Of a stretch of DNA of 37,582 nt, positions 28,729-36,383 are shown piece after piece. Position 1 is the first letter of the stretch. Each line of letters begins with the position of its first letter. The DNA comes from Pseudomonadota bacterium (lineage in GTDB: Bacteria > Pseudomonadota > Gammaproteobacteria > Burkholderiales > Burkholderiaceae_E), in assembly GCA_029779435.1 (NCBI GenBank), contig JAKPAM010000215.1:1-37582 (forward strand), in the 5' to 3' direction. A program made the translations under genes and the position numbers. Under the pieces are notes generated by a model. The model did no database searches, was not told the origin of the DNA, and saw nothing but the letters and a program-made list of their open reading frames with translations.

Positions 28729-30024
28729 TTACTGTTTGTTCGCCGACGCGCCGCCCGAGGCCGGGCCGGCGGCGCCCTGGCCGGAAGGTCGAGCCGCGTC
28801 GGCGGCAGGCTTGCCCGCCTCGCCCGGCTGGCGCGCGGCGGTCGGCGCGGTCGGGCTGATCGGCGACTGCCAGGCCACCGGCTTGACCGGCGCACCGGGC
28901 ACCATCATCTTCTGGAAGCCGTCGACGATGACCTTCTCGCCGCCCTTGAGTCCCTCGGTGACGATCCAGCGGCTGCCGATCTGCTGCCCGGTCCTGATCG
29001 GCACGCTGCTGACCTTGCCTTGATCATCGACGAGCATGACCGTGGACCCCACGATGCTGCGCTGGACCGCCTGCTGCGGAACCAGCAGCGCGCCGACCGA
29101 CTGCGCCTGCTCGATCCGCACGCGCACGTACATGCCGGGCAGCAGCAGTCCGTCGGGATTCGGCAGCTCGGCGCGCAGCGTGATCTGGTTGGACGACGGG
29201 TCGACGCTGATGCCGGCCATGATCAGCTTGCCGGGCCGGTCATAGGGCGTCCCGTCGTCGAGCAGCACCTGGATCTCGGCGGCCGTGCCGCCATCGAGCT
29301 TCTTGAGCTTGCCGCTGTCGAACTGCTGGCGCAGCCGCAGCAGCTCGGTCGACGACTGCGTGAAGTTGACGTACAGCGGATCGATCTGCTGGACCACGGC
29401 CAGCGGCGTCGCTTCGCCCTGGCCGACCAGCGCGCCTTCGGTGACCAGCGACTGGCCGATCCGGCCCGAGATCGGCGACACGACCGACGTATACCCGAGG
29501 TTGATCCGCGCCGTCTGGATCGCCGCGCGAGCCGATGCCACGTCGGCTTCGCCTTGCTTCTGCGCGGCCACGGCATTGACGTAGTCCTGCTTGCTGACCG
29601 CGTTGGCCTCGACCAGCGGCTTGTAGCGCTCGGCCTGCGCCCGCGCCTGCATCAGGTTGGCCTCGGAGCGCGCCAGCACGGCCGTCGCGCTCTCGAGGGT
29701 CGCGCGGTAGGGGGCCGCGTCGATCTGGTAGAGCGCCTGCCCGGCCTTGACATGGCTGCCTTCGGTGAACAGCCGCTTCTCGACGATCCCGGCTGCCCGG
29801 GCGCGGACCTGGGCGACCCGCCAGGCATCGAGCCGGCCAGGCAGGTCGGTGCTCAACGTGACCGTCTCGGGTGCGACGATGACCACGCCGACTTCGGGTG
29901 GCGGCATGCCGCCGCCGGGGCCGCCCCCGCCCTGCTGCGCCGGCTTGTCACCGCCTCCACAGGCGGCGACCAGCAACGCGGTCATGGATGCCAGGCCCAG
30001 GGCACGCAGTCGGAACATGTTCAT
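28729..30024 (-). CDS. RND efflux periplasmic adaptor lipoprotein (MexA/AcrA type)
   Basis: A 431-residue membrane fusion protein linking pump and channel. Lipobox LLVAAC puts the lipidated Cys at residue 22, followed by a Gly-rich spacer. The barrel-sandwich/lipoyl halves (VRARAAGIVEKRLFTEGSHVKAGQALYQID and SPISGRIGQSLVTEGALVG) flank a coiled-coil hairpin (about residues 100-170). The C-terminal tail is Ala/Pro/Gly-rich. The start at 30024 is set by AAGG six to seven bases upstream. It is the first gene of the operon, 13 bp before the pump gene, with a leader of about 230 bases from the predicted promoter. Confidence 0.94.
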   Translation of the reverse strand: MNMFRLRALGLASMTALLVAACGGGDKPAQQGGGGPGGGMPPPEVGVVIVAPETVTLSTDLPGRLDAWRVAQVRARAAGIVEKRLFTEGSHVKAGQALYQIDAAPYRATLESATAVLARSEANLMQARAQAERYKPLVEANAVSKQDYVNAVAAQKQGEADVASARAAIQTARINLGYTSVVSPISGRIGQSLVTEGALVGQGEATPLAVVQQIDPLYVNFTQSSTELLRLRQQFDSGKLKKLDGGTAAEIQVLLDDGTPYDRPGKLIMAGISVDPSSNQITLRAELPNPDGLLLPGMYVRVRIEQAQSVGALLVPQQAVQRSIVGSTVMLVDDQGKVSSVPIRTGQQIGSRWIVTEGLKGGEKVIVDGFQKMMVPGAPVKPVAWQSPISPTAPTAARQPGEAGKPAADAARPSGQGAAGPASGGASANKQ

Positions 30025-30038
30025 TAGAAGCCTTCGGG

Positions 30039-30063
30039 AAAAATCGCCACGCCACTCGGCGTG
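30039..30063 (-). promoter_or_regulatory. Leader hairpin with short T-run before the efflux operon
   Basis: Read on the minus strand, CACGCC pairs with GGCGTG around a GAGT tetraloop (30063-30048). Four bases later comes a run of five T (30043-30039), just before the ribosome binding site of the adaptor gene. It looks like a weak intrinsic terminator or attenuator in the operon leader. The stem is only 6 bp and the T-run short, so a role is uncertain. Confidence 0.35.
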
Positions 30064-30261
30064 CAGGGACAACACGTTCTGCGGAAAGCGTCGACCGTCG
30101 CGGCCGGAGGCTCCCGCAGGGGTATCAGAGGTCACAAAGCCGAGGTCGCAAAGCTGGGTACTATGCCAGAGCCCAGCCGAACCCGGCGGTCGTCGCCGCG
30201 CGCGCATCGGATGCGAAGACGCCGGACCCTCGGCAGAATCCAGCGTTCTCCAGGCGGTGAC

Positions 30262-30290
30262 ATTATTGTCAAAATTGACAAGTTCGTCAA
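30262..30290 (-). promoter_or_regulatory. Sigma-70 promoter of the efflux operon
   Basis: On the minus strand TTGACG (30290-30285) is followed after exactly 17 bp by AATAAT (30267-30262); each hexamer differs from consensus at one position. Transcription would start near 30255 and run into the adaptor, pump and channel genes, leaving a leader of about 230 bases. The spacer is filled by a perfect palindrome (see operator entry). Confidence 0.65.
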
Positions 30291-30297
30291 TTATTGA
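30266..30297. promoter_or_regulatory. Tandem palindromes, probable TetR operator
   Basis: TTGTCAA-AA-TTGACAA (30266-30281, perfect 7-bp arms) is followed six bases later by TCAAT-T-ATTGA (30287-30297, perfect 5-bp arms). The first sits mainly inside the -35/-10 spacer of the efflux promoter, the classical place for repression. On the plus strand TTGACA (30275-30280), with a weak TAACGT 17 bp later, could serve the TetR gene, so one site could control both directions. Binding is inferred from layout. Confidence 0.65.
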
Positions 30298-30435
30298 TAA
30301 CGTCATCGAGTTGTCTTCGCAACATCCGCCCGACGGCCGGATCGCCCGCCCGAGAGGGCCGCTGGCCATTCGCTCTGCGTCGCGCGAATCGATCGGCGCC
30401 TACAAAGCTGCATTCGCCCTGGTCGCGCCACTTCG

Positions 30436-31092
30436 ATGAAACCCGTTCCCGCGCCCTGCATCGCCGCCGGCCTGCCCGCCAAGCGGATGCGCACCCGCGC
30501 GGCACTGGTCGACGCGGCGCTCGAGCTGATCGCCGACCACGAACCCGAGACGATCAACATCGACATGCTGGTACGCCATGCGCGGATGGCGCGGGGAACG
30601 TTCTACAACTATTTCCCGTCGTGGCAGGACCTGCTGGTCGCCGTCGCGGAGAAGATGCACGGTGATTTCACCACGCGCGTCGAATCGCGCCTGGGGCCGA
30701 ACGACTCGGATACCGTCGTGTTGGCCTGCATCGCCCGCTGGACAATCCAGTTGTGCATCGACGAGCCGGCGCTCGCCTGGGCATGGGTCCGGATGGGGCC
30801 CCGCCTGCACGACCTGCTGTATGAACGGCAGGATCCGCGATCGCGCCCCAAGCAGGCGATCCGCAGCCTGTGCGCCGGACGGGCGACCGACCTGGGCGCT
30901 TTCTGCCTGATCGGCGGTACGGTCTTCACGACCGCGCGCCAGTTGCTGACCGGCAAATTATCGATCGACGAGGCCGAGGACGTGCTGGCACTGGTCCTCC
31001 GGGGCATCGGGGCGCCGCCGGCGCAGATCCGTCCGGCGCTGGACCGCGCGCGCGCGTTCGTGCAGACGCGCGTCGTTCCGGCCCCGGACTGA
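30436..31092 (+). CDS. TetR-family regulator of the efflux operon
   Basis: A 218-residue TetR-type protein. The N-terminal HTH covers about residues 20-65, with NIDMLVRHARMARGTFYNYFPSWQDLL; the FYNYF motif is typical of efflux-linked TetR members. The C-terminal half is a variable ligand domain. It is divergent from the RND operon, separated by 411 bp that contain the palindromic operator pair, so it probably represses the pump and itself until a drug-like ligand binds. The ribosome binding site is weak. The stop codon lies inside a strong hairpin shared with the convergent ppa gene. The relation to AmrR/BpeR-type regulators is by layout only. Confidence 0.9.
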   Translation: MKPVPAPCIAAGLPAKRMRTRAALVDAALELIADHEPETINIDMLVRHARMARGTFYNYFPSWQDLLVAVAEKMHGDFTTRVESRLGPNDSDTVVLACIARWTIQLCIDEPALAWAWVRMGPRLHDLLYERQDPRSRPKQAIRSLCAGRATDLGAFCLIGGTVFTTARQLLTGKLSIDEAEDVLALVLRGIGAPPAQIRPALDRARAFVQTRVVPAPD

Positions 31093-31110
31093 CGCTCGCT
31101 GCGTCAGTCC
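31086..31110. terminator. Perfect 10-bp hairpin at the end of the TetR gene, probable bidirectional terminator
   Basis: GGACTGACGC (31086-31095) and GCGTCAGTCC (31101-31110) form a perfect 10-bp stem with loop TCGCT; TTCGTCTC follows on the plus strand. The TetR stop codon (31090-31092) lies in the first arm. The hairpin is in the 27-bp gap before the convergent ppa stop and could end both transcripts. The T-tract is weak. Confidence 0.6.
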
Positions 31111-31119
31111 TTCGTCTCA

Positions 31120-31656
31120 TCAGCCCTTTTTCTGGGCCTTGAACCGGGCGATACCCTCGACGAGTTCACGCGCCGCTTCTTCGGGGCCGTCCCAGCCCTT
31201 GACCTTGACCCATTTGCCCGAGTCCAGGTCCTTGTAGTGCTCGAAGAAGTGCTGGATCGTGTGCAAGCGCGCCGGGTTGATGTCGTCGACCTTGCGCCAG
31301 TGCTTGTAGATCGGCAGGATCTTGTCGGTCGGCACGGCCAGCAGCTTGGCATCGCCCCCGGCCTCGTCGTCCATCTGCAGCACGCCCAGCGGACGGCAGC
31401 GGATGACGGCGCCGGTGGTCACCGGAAACGGCGTGATCACGAGCACGTCGAGCGGGTCGCCATCGTTGCCCAGCGTTTGCGGTACGTACCCGTAGTTGCA
31501 CGGGTAGTGCATCGCCGTCATCATGAAGCGATCGACATGCAGTACGCCGTCATCGTCGACCTCGTACTTGATCGGGTCGGCGTTCATCGGAATCTCGATG
31601 ACGACGTTGAAGTCCTCGGGGACGTTGTCCCCCGGTTCGATCAATGCAAGGCTCAT
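31120..31656 (-). CDS. ppa: Inorganic pyrophosphatase, family I
   Basis: A 178-residue soluble enzyme hydrolysing PPi to phosphate. Family I marks are IEIPMNADPIKYEVDDDGVLHVDRF, YGYVPQTLGNDGDPLDVLV with the metal-binding aspartates, and KDLDSGKWVKVKGW. The length is typical of the bacterial hexameric form. It is divergent from the aldehyde dehydrogenase gene (220 bp) and convergent with the TetR gene. Nothing unusual was seen. Confidence 0.96.
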   Translation of the reverse strand: MSLALIEPGDNVPEDFNVVIEIPMNADPIKYEVDDDGVLHVDRFMMTAMHYPCNYGYVPQTLGNDGDPLDVLVITPFPVTTGAVIRCRPLGVLQMDDEAGGDAKLLAVPTDKILPIYKHWRKVDDINPARLHTIQHFFEHYKDLDSGKWVKVKGWDGPEEAARELVEGIARFKAQKKG

Positions 31657-31820
31657 AGCGGTCTCTGGTGATGGAGATGGGCCGGCGGATTATAAACGAC
31701 CGCCCCTGTTCGGAAACGGACAGCGGCACCGGAAAGAGTCCGCAAATCCGCACGGCCGCTGGCAGGCGGCCTTCAACGGCGATATCGTCGCCGCGACGGT
31801 CCCTGCCGCTCCTTGCCCCG

Positions 31821-31850
31821 TTCCTTCCATCCCCTTCCATCCCCTTCCAT
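31821..31850. repeat. 10-bp tandem repeat, three copies
   Basis: CCTTCCAT recurs with period 10 (31823-31830, 31833-31840, 31843-31850), the last two units being identical CCCCTTCCAT. It lies in the leader of the aldehyde dehydrogenase gene, 27 bases before the start. It has the look of slippage-generated sequence. Confidence 0.9.
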
Positions 31851-31876
31851 CCTATTTTCCCAGCCGTCTTCCCGCC

Positions 31877-33355
31877 ATGTCCGCCCTGCCCGTTCCCGCC
31901 GACGCCACGCTTCCCGCCACGACCGCCCAGCTCTTCATCGACAACGAGGCCGTGCCGGCGCAGACCGGCCAGACACTGCCGGTCGTCGATCCGTCGACCG
32001 GAACGGTGTTCGGCCAGATCGCCCGCGGACAGCGCGACGACGTCGACCGCGCGGTGCGATCGGCACGCCGCGCGTTCGATGGTCCCTGGGGCCGCACCGA
32101 TGCCGCGCAGCGCGGCCGCCTGCTGCTCAAGCTCGCGCAACTGGTCGAGCGCGAGCGCGAACCGCTGGCGCGGATCGAATCGCGCGACACCGGCAAGCCG
32201 CTGCGGCAGGCACGCGCCGACGCCACCGCGCTGGCACGGTACTTCGAGTTCTACGGCGGCGCGGCGGACAAGCTGCACGGCCAGACGCTACCGTACCAGG
32301 AGGGCTACACGGTCATGACGCTGCGCGAGCCGCACGGCGTGACCGGGCACATCGTGCCGTGGAACTACCCGATGCAGATCTTCGGCCGCTCGGTCGGCGC
32401 ATCGCTGGCGGCCGGCAACGCCTGCGTCGTCAAGCCCGCCGAGGATGCCTGCCTGTCGCTGCTGCGCATCGGCGAACTGGCCGCCGAGGCCGGCCTGCCG
32501 CCGGGCACGCTGAACATCGTCCCCGGCCTGGGTGCCGAAGCCGGCCAGGCGCTGGCCGAACACCCCGGCGTCGACCACCTGTCGTTCACCGGCTCGACCG
32601 ACACCGGGCGCCGGGTGGCACAAGCGGCGGCCGCGCATTTCTGCCCGGTCACGCTCGAGTTGGGCGGCAAGTCGCCGCAACTGGTGTTCGCCGACGCCGA
32701 CCTGCAAGCGGCGATGCCGGTGCTCGTCAACGCGATCATCCAGAATGCGGGCCAGACCTGCTCGGCCGGCAGCCGCATCCTGGTCGAACGTTCGATCTAC
32801 GACGCGACGGTCGCGCAACTGGCCGAGCGCTTCGCCGCGCTGCGCGCCGGGCCGGCCAGCGCCGACCTCGACCTGGGGCCGCTGGTGACGCGCAAGCAGC
32901 AGCAGCGCGTCTGGGACTTCCTGTCCGATGCGCAGGCGAGCGACCTGCGCTTCGCGGCCCAGGGCCAGATCGTCGATCACGCGCCCAGCGAAGGCTTCTA
33001 CCAGGCGCCGGTGCTGCTGGCCGACGTGCCGATCGAACACCGGTTGTCACAGCACGAGATCTTCGGCCCGGTGCTGATCGTCACCCCGTTCGACGACGAG
33101 GCGCAGGCGCTGGCCTTCGCGAACGGCACCGACTACGGCCTGGTCGCCGGCGTCTGGACGCAGGACGGCGCGCGGCAGATGCGCATCGCCCGGCGTTTGC
33201 AGTCCGGCCAGGTGTTCATCAACAACTACGGCGCGGGTGGCGGCGTCGAACTGCCGTTCGGTGGCGTCAAGCACAGCGGCTACGGACGCGAGAAAGGCTT
33301 CGAGGCGCTGTACGCGTTTACATCACTGAAGACCGTCGCGATCCGCCACGGCTGA
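31877..33355 (+). CDS. NAD(P)+-dependent aldehyde dehydrogenase
   Basis: A 492-residue member of the ALDH superfamily, oxidising an aldehyde to the acid in the cytoplasm. Visible marks are the cofactor/substrate loop PWNYPMQ, the glycine-rich FTGSTDTGRRV, the general base Glu261 in TLELGGKSPQ, the nucleophile Cys295 in NAGQTCSAGSR, and the C-terminal ELPFGGVKHSGYGREKG. The start at 31877 is chosen because the family homology begins shortly after; the open frame to 31523 runs through the ppa promoter region. It is followed 14 bp later by an SDR gene, so the pair may process an alcohol/aldehyde couple. The substrate is unknown. Confidence 0.93.
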   Translation: MSALPVPADATLPATTAQLFIDNEAVPAQTGQTLPVVDPSTGTVFGQIARGQRDDVDRAVRSARRAFDGPWGRTDAAQRGRLLLKLAQLVEREREPLARIESRDTGKPLRQARADATALARYFEFYGGAADKLHGQTLPYQEGYTVMTLREPHGVTGHIVPWNYPMQIFGRSVGASLAAGNACVVKPAEDACLSLLRIGELAAEAGLPPGTLNIVPGLGAEAGQALAEHPGVDHLSFTGSTDTGRRVAQAAAAHFCPVTLELGGKSPQLVFADADLQAAMPVLVNAIIQNAGQTCSAGSRILVERSIYDATVAQLAERFAALRAGPASADLDLGPLVTRKQQQRVWDFLSDAQASDLRFAAQGQIVDHAPSEGFYQAPVLLADVPIEHRLSQHEIFGPVLIVTPFDDEAQALAFANGTDYGLVAGVWTQDGARQMRIARRLQSGQVFINNYGAGGGVELPFGGVKHSGYGREKGFEALYAFTSLKTVAIRHG

Positions 33356-33369
33356 CACGGAGACATCGG

Positions 33370-34125
33370 ATGCGACTCGACGACAAGGTAGCGCTGATCA
33401 CCGGCGCCGGTTCGGGCTTCGGCGCGGGCATCGCCGAACGTTTCGCCCGCGAAGGCGCGCGCGTGATCGTCAACGACGTCAACGCCGATGCCGGCCAGGC
33501 CGTCGCCCAGGCCATCAACGACGCGGGCGGCCAGGCGCGCTTCGTCCGCGCCGACGTATCGTCGGGCAGCGACTACCAGGCGCTGGTCGACGCGAGCGTC
33601 AACGCTTATGGCCACCTGGACATCGTCGTCAACAACGCCGGTGTCTCGCATCGCAACCAGTGGCTGCTCGACGTCAGCGAAGCCGAGTTCGACCGCGTCT
33701 ACGCGATCAACGTCAAGAGCCTGTATTGGTCCGCGCAGCACGTCGTGCCGCATTTCCAGCAACGCGGCGGCGGCTGCTTCGTCAATATCGCTTCGACGGC
33801 AGGCGTGCGTCCGCGCCCCGGATTGACCTGGTACAACAGCAGCAAGGGCGCGATGATCACCGCGTCTCGCTCGATGGCCGTCGAGCTGGCGCCCTACAAC
33901 ATCCGCGTGAACGTCATCAACCCGGTGGCCGGCGATACGCCGCTGCTCGCCACGTTCATGGGAGAAGACACGCCGGAAATCCGCGCGCGCTTCCTGTCGT
34001 CGATCCCGCTGGGCCGATTCTCGATGCCTGCCGACATCGCGAACGCCGCGCTGTTCCTGGCGTCGGACGAGGCGGCGTTCGTCACCGGCGCCTGCCTCGA
34101 AGTGGACGGCGGCCGCTGCGTGTGA
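33370..34125 (+). CDS. Short-chain dehydrogenase/reductase
   Basis: A 251-residue classical SDR oxidoreductase. Cofactor motif TGAGSGFGAGIA (11-22), NNAG at 88-91, and the catalytic set Ser142 (NIASTAG), Tyr155 and Lys159 (YNSSKG) are complete. The N-terminal Asp after strand beta 2 (VNDVN) suggests NAD(H) preference. The ATG at 33370 is preceded by GGAG at usable distance and lies 14 bp after the aldehyde dehydrogenase stop, so the two form an operon. It probably oxidises an alcohol or reduces a 3-oxo compound; 3-oxoacyl-ACP reductase-like annotation is common but not proven. The frame is also open for a long way upstream, without homology. Confidence 0.93.
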   Translation: MRLDDKVALITGAGSGFGAGIAERFAREGARVIVNDVNADAGQAVAQAINDAGGQARFVRADVSSGSDYQALVDASVNAYGHLDIVVNNAGVSHRNQWLLDVSEAEFDRVYAINVKSLYWSAQHVVPHFQQRGGGCFVNIASTAGVRPRPGLTWYNSSKGAMITASRSMAVELAPYNIRVNVINPVAGDTPLLATFMGEDTPEIRARFLSSIPLGRFSMPADIANAALFLASDEAAFVTGACLEVDGGRCV

Positions 34126-34146
34126 GGCGGCGGCCGCGCGCGGCGG

Positions 34147-35124
34147 TCAGTTCTTCGCGAAGCCCGCCAGACGCTTGTTGATCAGCATGTCGGCCTCGGC
34201 CATGATGCGGTCGATCAGCTCCTTGCAGGTCGGCACGTCGCGGATCAGGCCCGCGACCATCCCGCAGCTCCACGCGCCCGAATCCATGTCGCCCTCGATC
34301 ATCACCTTCGGATAGATGCCGGCGACCTTGCCGTGGATGTCGGAGATCTGCAGCGCCGCGCCCTTCTCGCGCTCGATCCGCAGGATCTCCTCGACGCCGG
34401 CGTTGTCCAGCACGCGCTCGGTGTTGCGCAGGCTGCGCATGATCAGGCGCGTGTCCAGCTCGGACGCGGCGACGATCGCCTGCTTGACGTTCTCGTGGAT
34501 CGGGGCCTCCTTGGTCGCCATGAAGCGCGTGCCCATGTTCATGCCCTCGGCGCCCAGCGCCAGCGCGGCGACCAGGCTGCGGCCGTCGGCCATGCCGCCC
34601 GACGCGACGAACGGTACCTTCAGCTCCTCGGCCGCGCGCGGCAGCAGGATGAAGTTGGGCACGTCATCCTCGCCCGGGTGGCCGCCGCACTCGAAGCCGT
34701 CGACGCTGACCGCGTCGCAGCCGATCGCCTCGGCCTTGAGCGAGTGGCGCACCGACGTGCACTTATGGATGACCTTGATACCGGCTTCCTTGAGCAGCGG
34801 CATGTACTCCTGCGGATTGCGGCCGGCCGTCTCGACCGCCTTGACGCCGCCCTCGATGATCGCCTGGATGTACTCGGGGTAAGGCGGCTTGGCGAACGTC
34901 GGCAGGAACGTCAGGTTGACGCCGAACGGCTTGTCGGTCATCTCGCGGCACTTGGCGATTTCCTTGGCCAGCTTCTCGGGCGTCTGCTGCGTCAGGCCGG
35001 TGATGATGCCGAGCCCACCCGCGTTGGACACCGCGGCCGCCAGCTCGGCGAAGCCGACGAAATGCATGCCGCCCTGGATGATCGGATACTGGATGCCGAA
35101 CAGTTCTGTAATGCGCGTCTTCAA
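34147..35124 (-). CDS. Nitronate monooxygenase-family flavoprotein, likely NADH:quinone reductase type
   Basis: A 325-residue FMN protein of the TIM-barrel NMO family. The N-terminus ITELFGIQYPIIQGGMHFVG, the active-site stretch SVDGFECGGHPGEDD and the segment MGTRFMATKEAPIHENVK match my memory of Pseudomonas PA1024, which was reclassified as an NADH:quinone reductase rather than a nitronate monooxygenase. Nitronate oxidation is therefore doubtful. The start is an uncommon TTG at 35124, supported by GAGGAG six bases upstream; no ATG fits before the conserved N-terminus. It converges with the SDR gene (21 bp) and is separate from hemY. Confidence 0.87.
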   Translation of the reverse strand: MKTRITELFGIQYPIIQGGMHFVGFAELAAAVSNAGGLGIITGLTQQTPEKLAKEIAKCREMTDKPFGVNLTFLPTFAKPPYPEYIQAIIEGGVKAVETAGRNPQEYMPLLKEAGIKVIHKCTSVRHSLKAEAIGCDAVSVDGFECGGHPGEDDVPNFILLPRAAEELKVPFVASGGMADGRSLVAALALGAEGMNMGTRFMATKEAPIHENVKQAIVAASELDTRLIMRSLRNTERVLDNAGVEEILRIEREKGAALQISDIHGKVAGIYPKVMIEGDMDSGAWSCGMVAGLIRDVPTCKELIDRIMAEADMLINKRLAGFAKN

Positions 35125-35145
35125 GAGTGTCTCCTCGTCGTCGAT

Positions 35146-35170
35146 CGTGAACGGATTTCGTGAACGGATT
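35146..35170. repeat. 13-bp tandem duplication
   Basis: CGTGAACGGATT at 35146-35157 recurs at 35159-35170 (period 13, one base differs in the joining position). It lies in the 54-bp gap between the hemY stop and the start of the NMO-family gene. Confidence 0.9.
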
Positions 35171-35178
35171 GAGTGGAT

Positions 35179-36372
35179 TCAGGTGATCAGGGCACGGCCC
35201 TGCCCATACGTGTGCGCGGCGGCCAGCCGGTATTGGGTCGACGCTTCCGCCGGCCGGTCGATCGCCTCGAAAAGCTCGGCCAGCGCATAGTGGGCCGGAG
35301 CGGGATCGGGGGCGCGCAACGCGATGCGCAGGAACTCCTCTGCCTTGCCCCACAGCGCTTCATCCATGCAAAGCCGCCCCAGCGTCAGCATTAGCGCCGG
35401 ATCATCGCCGTACTGGTCGCGCCAGCGTTCGGCGCGGGACAGCCGCTCGCGCGCCGGGATCGATCGCAACGCCAGGTAGCGGCGCAGCAGACCAGGCGAC
35501 AACTGGCGCTGCATTCCCTGGTCGATCAGCTTCCAGGCCATTTCCTCGTCGCCGGATTCGCCGAACGCGGCGGCGGCGGCCTCGATCACCTCGGGCTGCT
35601 CGCGCTCGCTGGCCGACAATCCCGCGTAGAGCTCCTTCAGCCCCACCGGATCACCGCTGCGCTGGGTGATCAGCGCGCGCAGCGCGCGCAGCTTCAGGCC
35701 GCGAATGGCGGCCGGATGAAGCGCCTCGCGTTTTTCGAGCTGCCGCGCGAGCTGGAGCACCTTCGGCCAATCCTCGGCCTGTTCGTAGGCCTTCAGCGCC
35801 AACCGCAGCGACTGGATGTGGCGCGCGCCGCGGCTGTGCAGCGATTGGATGTGCGCGAGCGCGCGCGGCGCGTCCTGGTCGTCGACCGCCACTTCGGCGG
35901 CCGTCATCAGGTACGCCTGCTGCGCGGCCTGGTCGGCCTCGACGCTGGCCAGCCAGCGGTCGCGACGCTCGTTCTCGCGCAGCCGATGCGCGGCGCGGGC
36001 ACCGATCAGCGCGGCCGGCCCGGCCAGCGACTCGTCCTCGCGAGCCTTCTGCGCGAGCCGCTCGGCCCGGCCGAAGCGGCCCTCGAAGAAAGCCAGCACA
36101 CCGTCGCGCAGCGCCAGGATCGCCACGTCGCGCTGGCGGCGCGACCGGTACTCGCGCACCCGCGCCGGCAGATCCAGCGCCTTGGACAGGCCGATCAAGC
36201 CGAAATGCATGACGAAAAACGCGGCCACCAGCACCAGCACCAGCAGGTTGACCGAGATGTCGACCCGGTAAGGCGGCCAGAACAGCGCGACGTTGCCGTG
36301 GTTGAACCGCAGCAACAGCGCCATGCCCACCGCCGCGGACAGGATCAGGATGACCCAGACGATCCAGCGCAT
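35179..36372 (-). CDS. hemY: HemY-like inner-membrane protein with TPR repeats
   Basis: A 397-residue protein with two N-terminal membrane segments (about residues 1-20 and 40-64) and a helical, TPR-like periplasmic or cytoplasmic region. This is the proteobacterial HemY family, named for its place in the hem operon and not the protoporphyrinogen oxidase HemY of Gram-positives. Segments such as RWLASVEADQAAQQAYLMTAAEVAVDDQD and the C-terminal PDPAPAHYALAELFEAIDRPAEA repeats are TPR-like. GGGAG lies six bases before the ATG, directly after the hemX stop. Its role in heme synthesis is not settled. Confidence 0.9.
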   Translation of the reverse strand: MRWIVWVILILSAAVGMALLLRFNHGNVALFWPPYRVDISVNLLVLVLVAAFFVMHFGLIGLSKALDLPARVREYRSRRQRDVAILALRDGVLAFFEGRFGRAERLAQKAREDESLAGPAALIGARAAHRLRENERRDRWLASVEADQAAQQAYLMTAAEVAVDDQDAPRALAHIQSLHSRGARHIQSLRLALKAYEQAEDWPKVLQLARQLEKREALHPAAIRGLKLRALRALITQRSGDPVGLKELYAGLSASEREQPEVIEAAAAAFGESGDEEMAWKLIDQGMQRQLSPGLLRRYLALRSIPARERLSRAERWRDQYGDDPALMLTLGRLCMDEALWGKAEEFLRIALRAPDPAPAHYALAELFEAIDRPAEASTQYRLAAAHTYGQGRALIT

Positions 36373-36383
36373 CGACGACTCCC

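Noticed and set aside
31813-33369. Upstream extension of the SDR frame to a 770-residue protein
   Set aside because: It runs in a shifted frame through the whole aldehyde dehydrogenase gene as Arg/Ala-rich shadow. The SDR begins with its own ribosome binding site at 33370.
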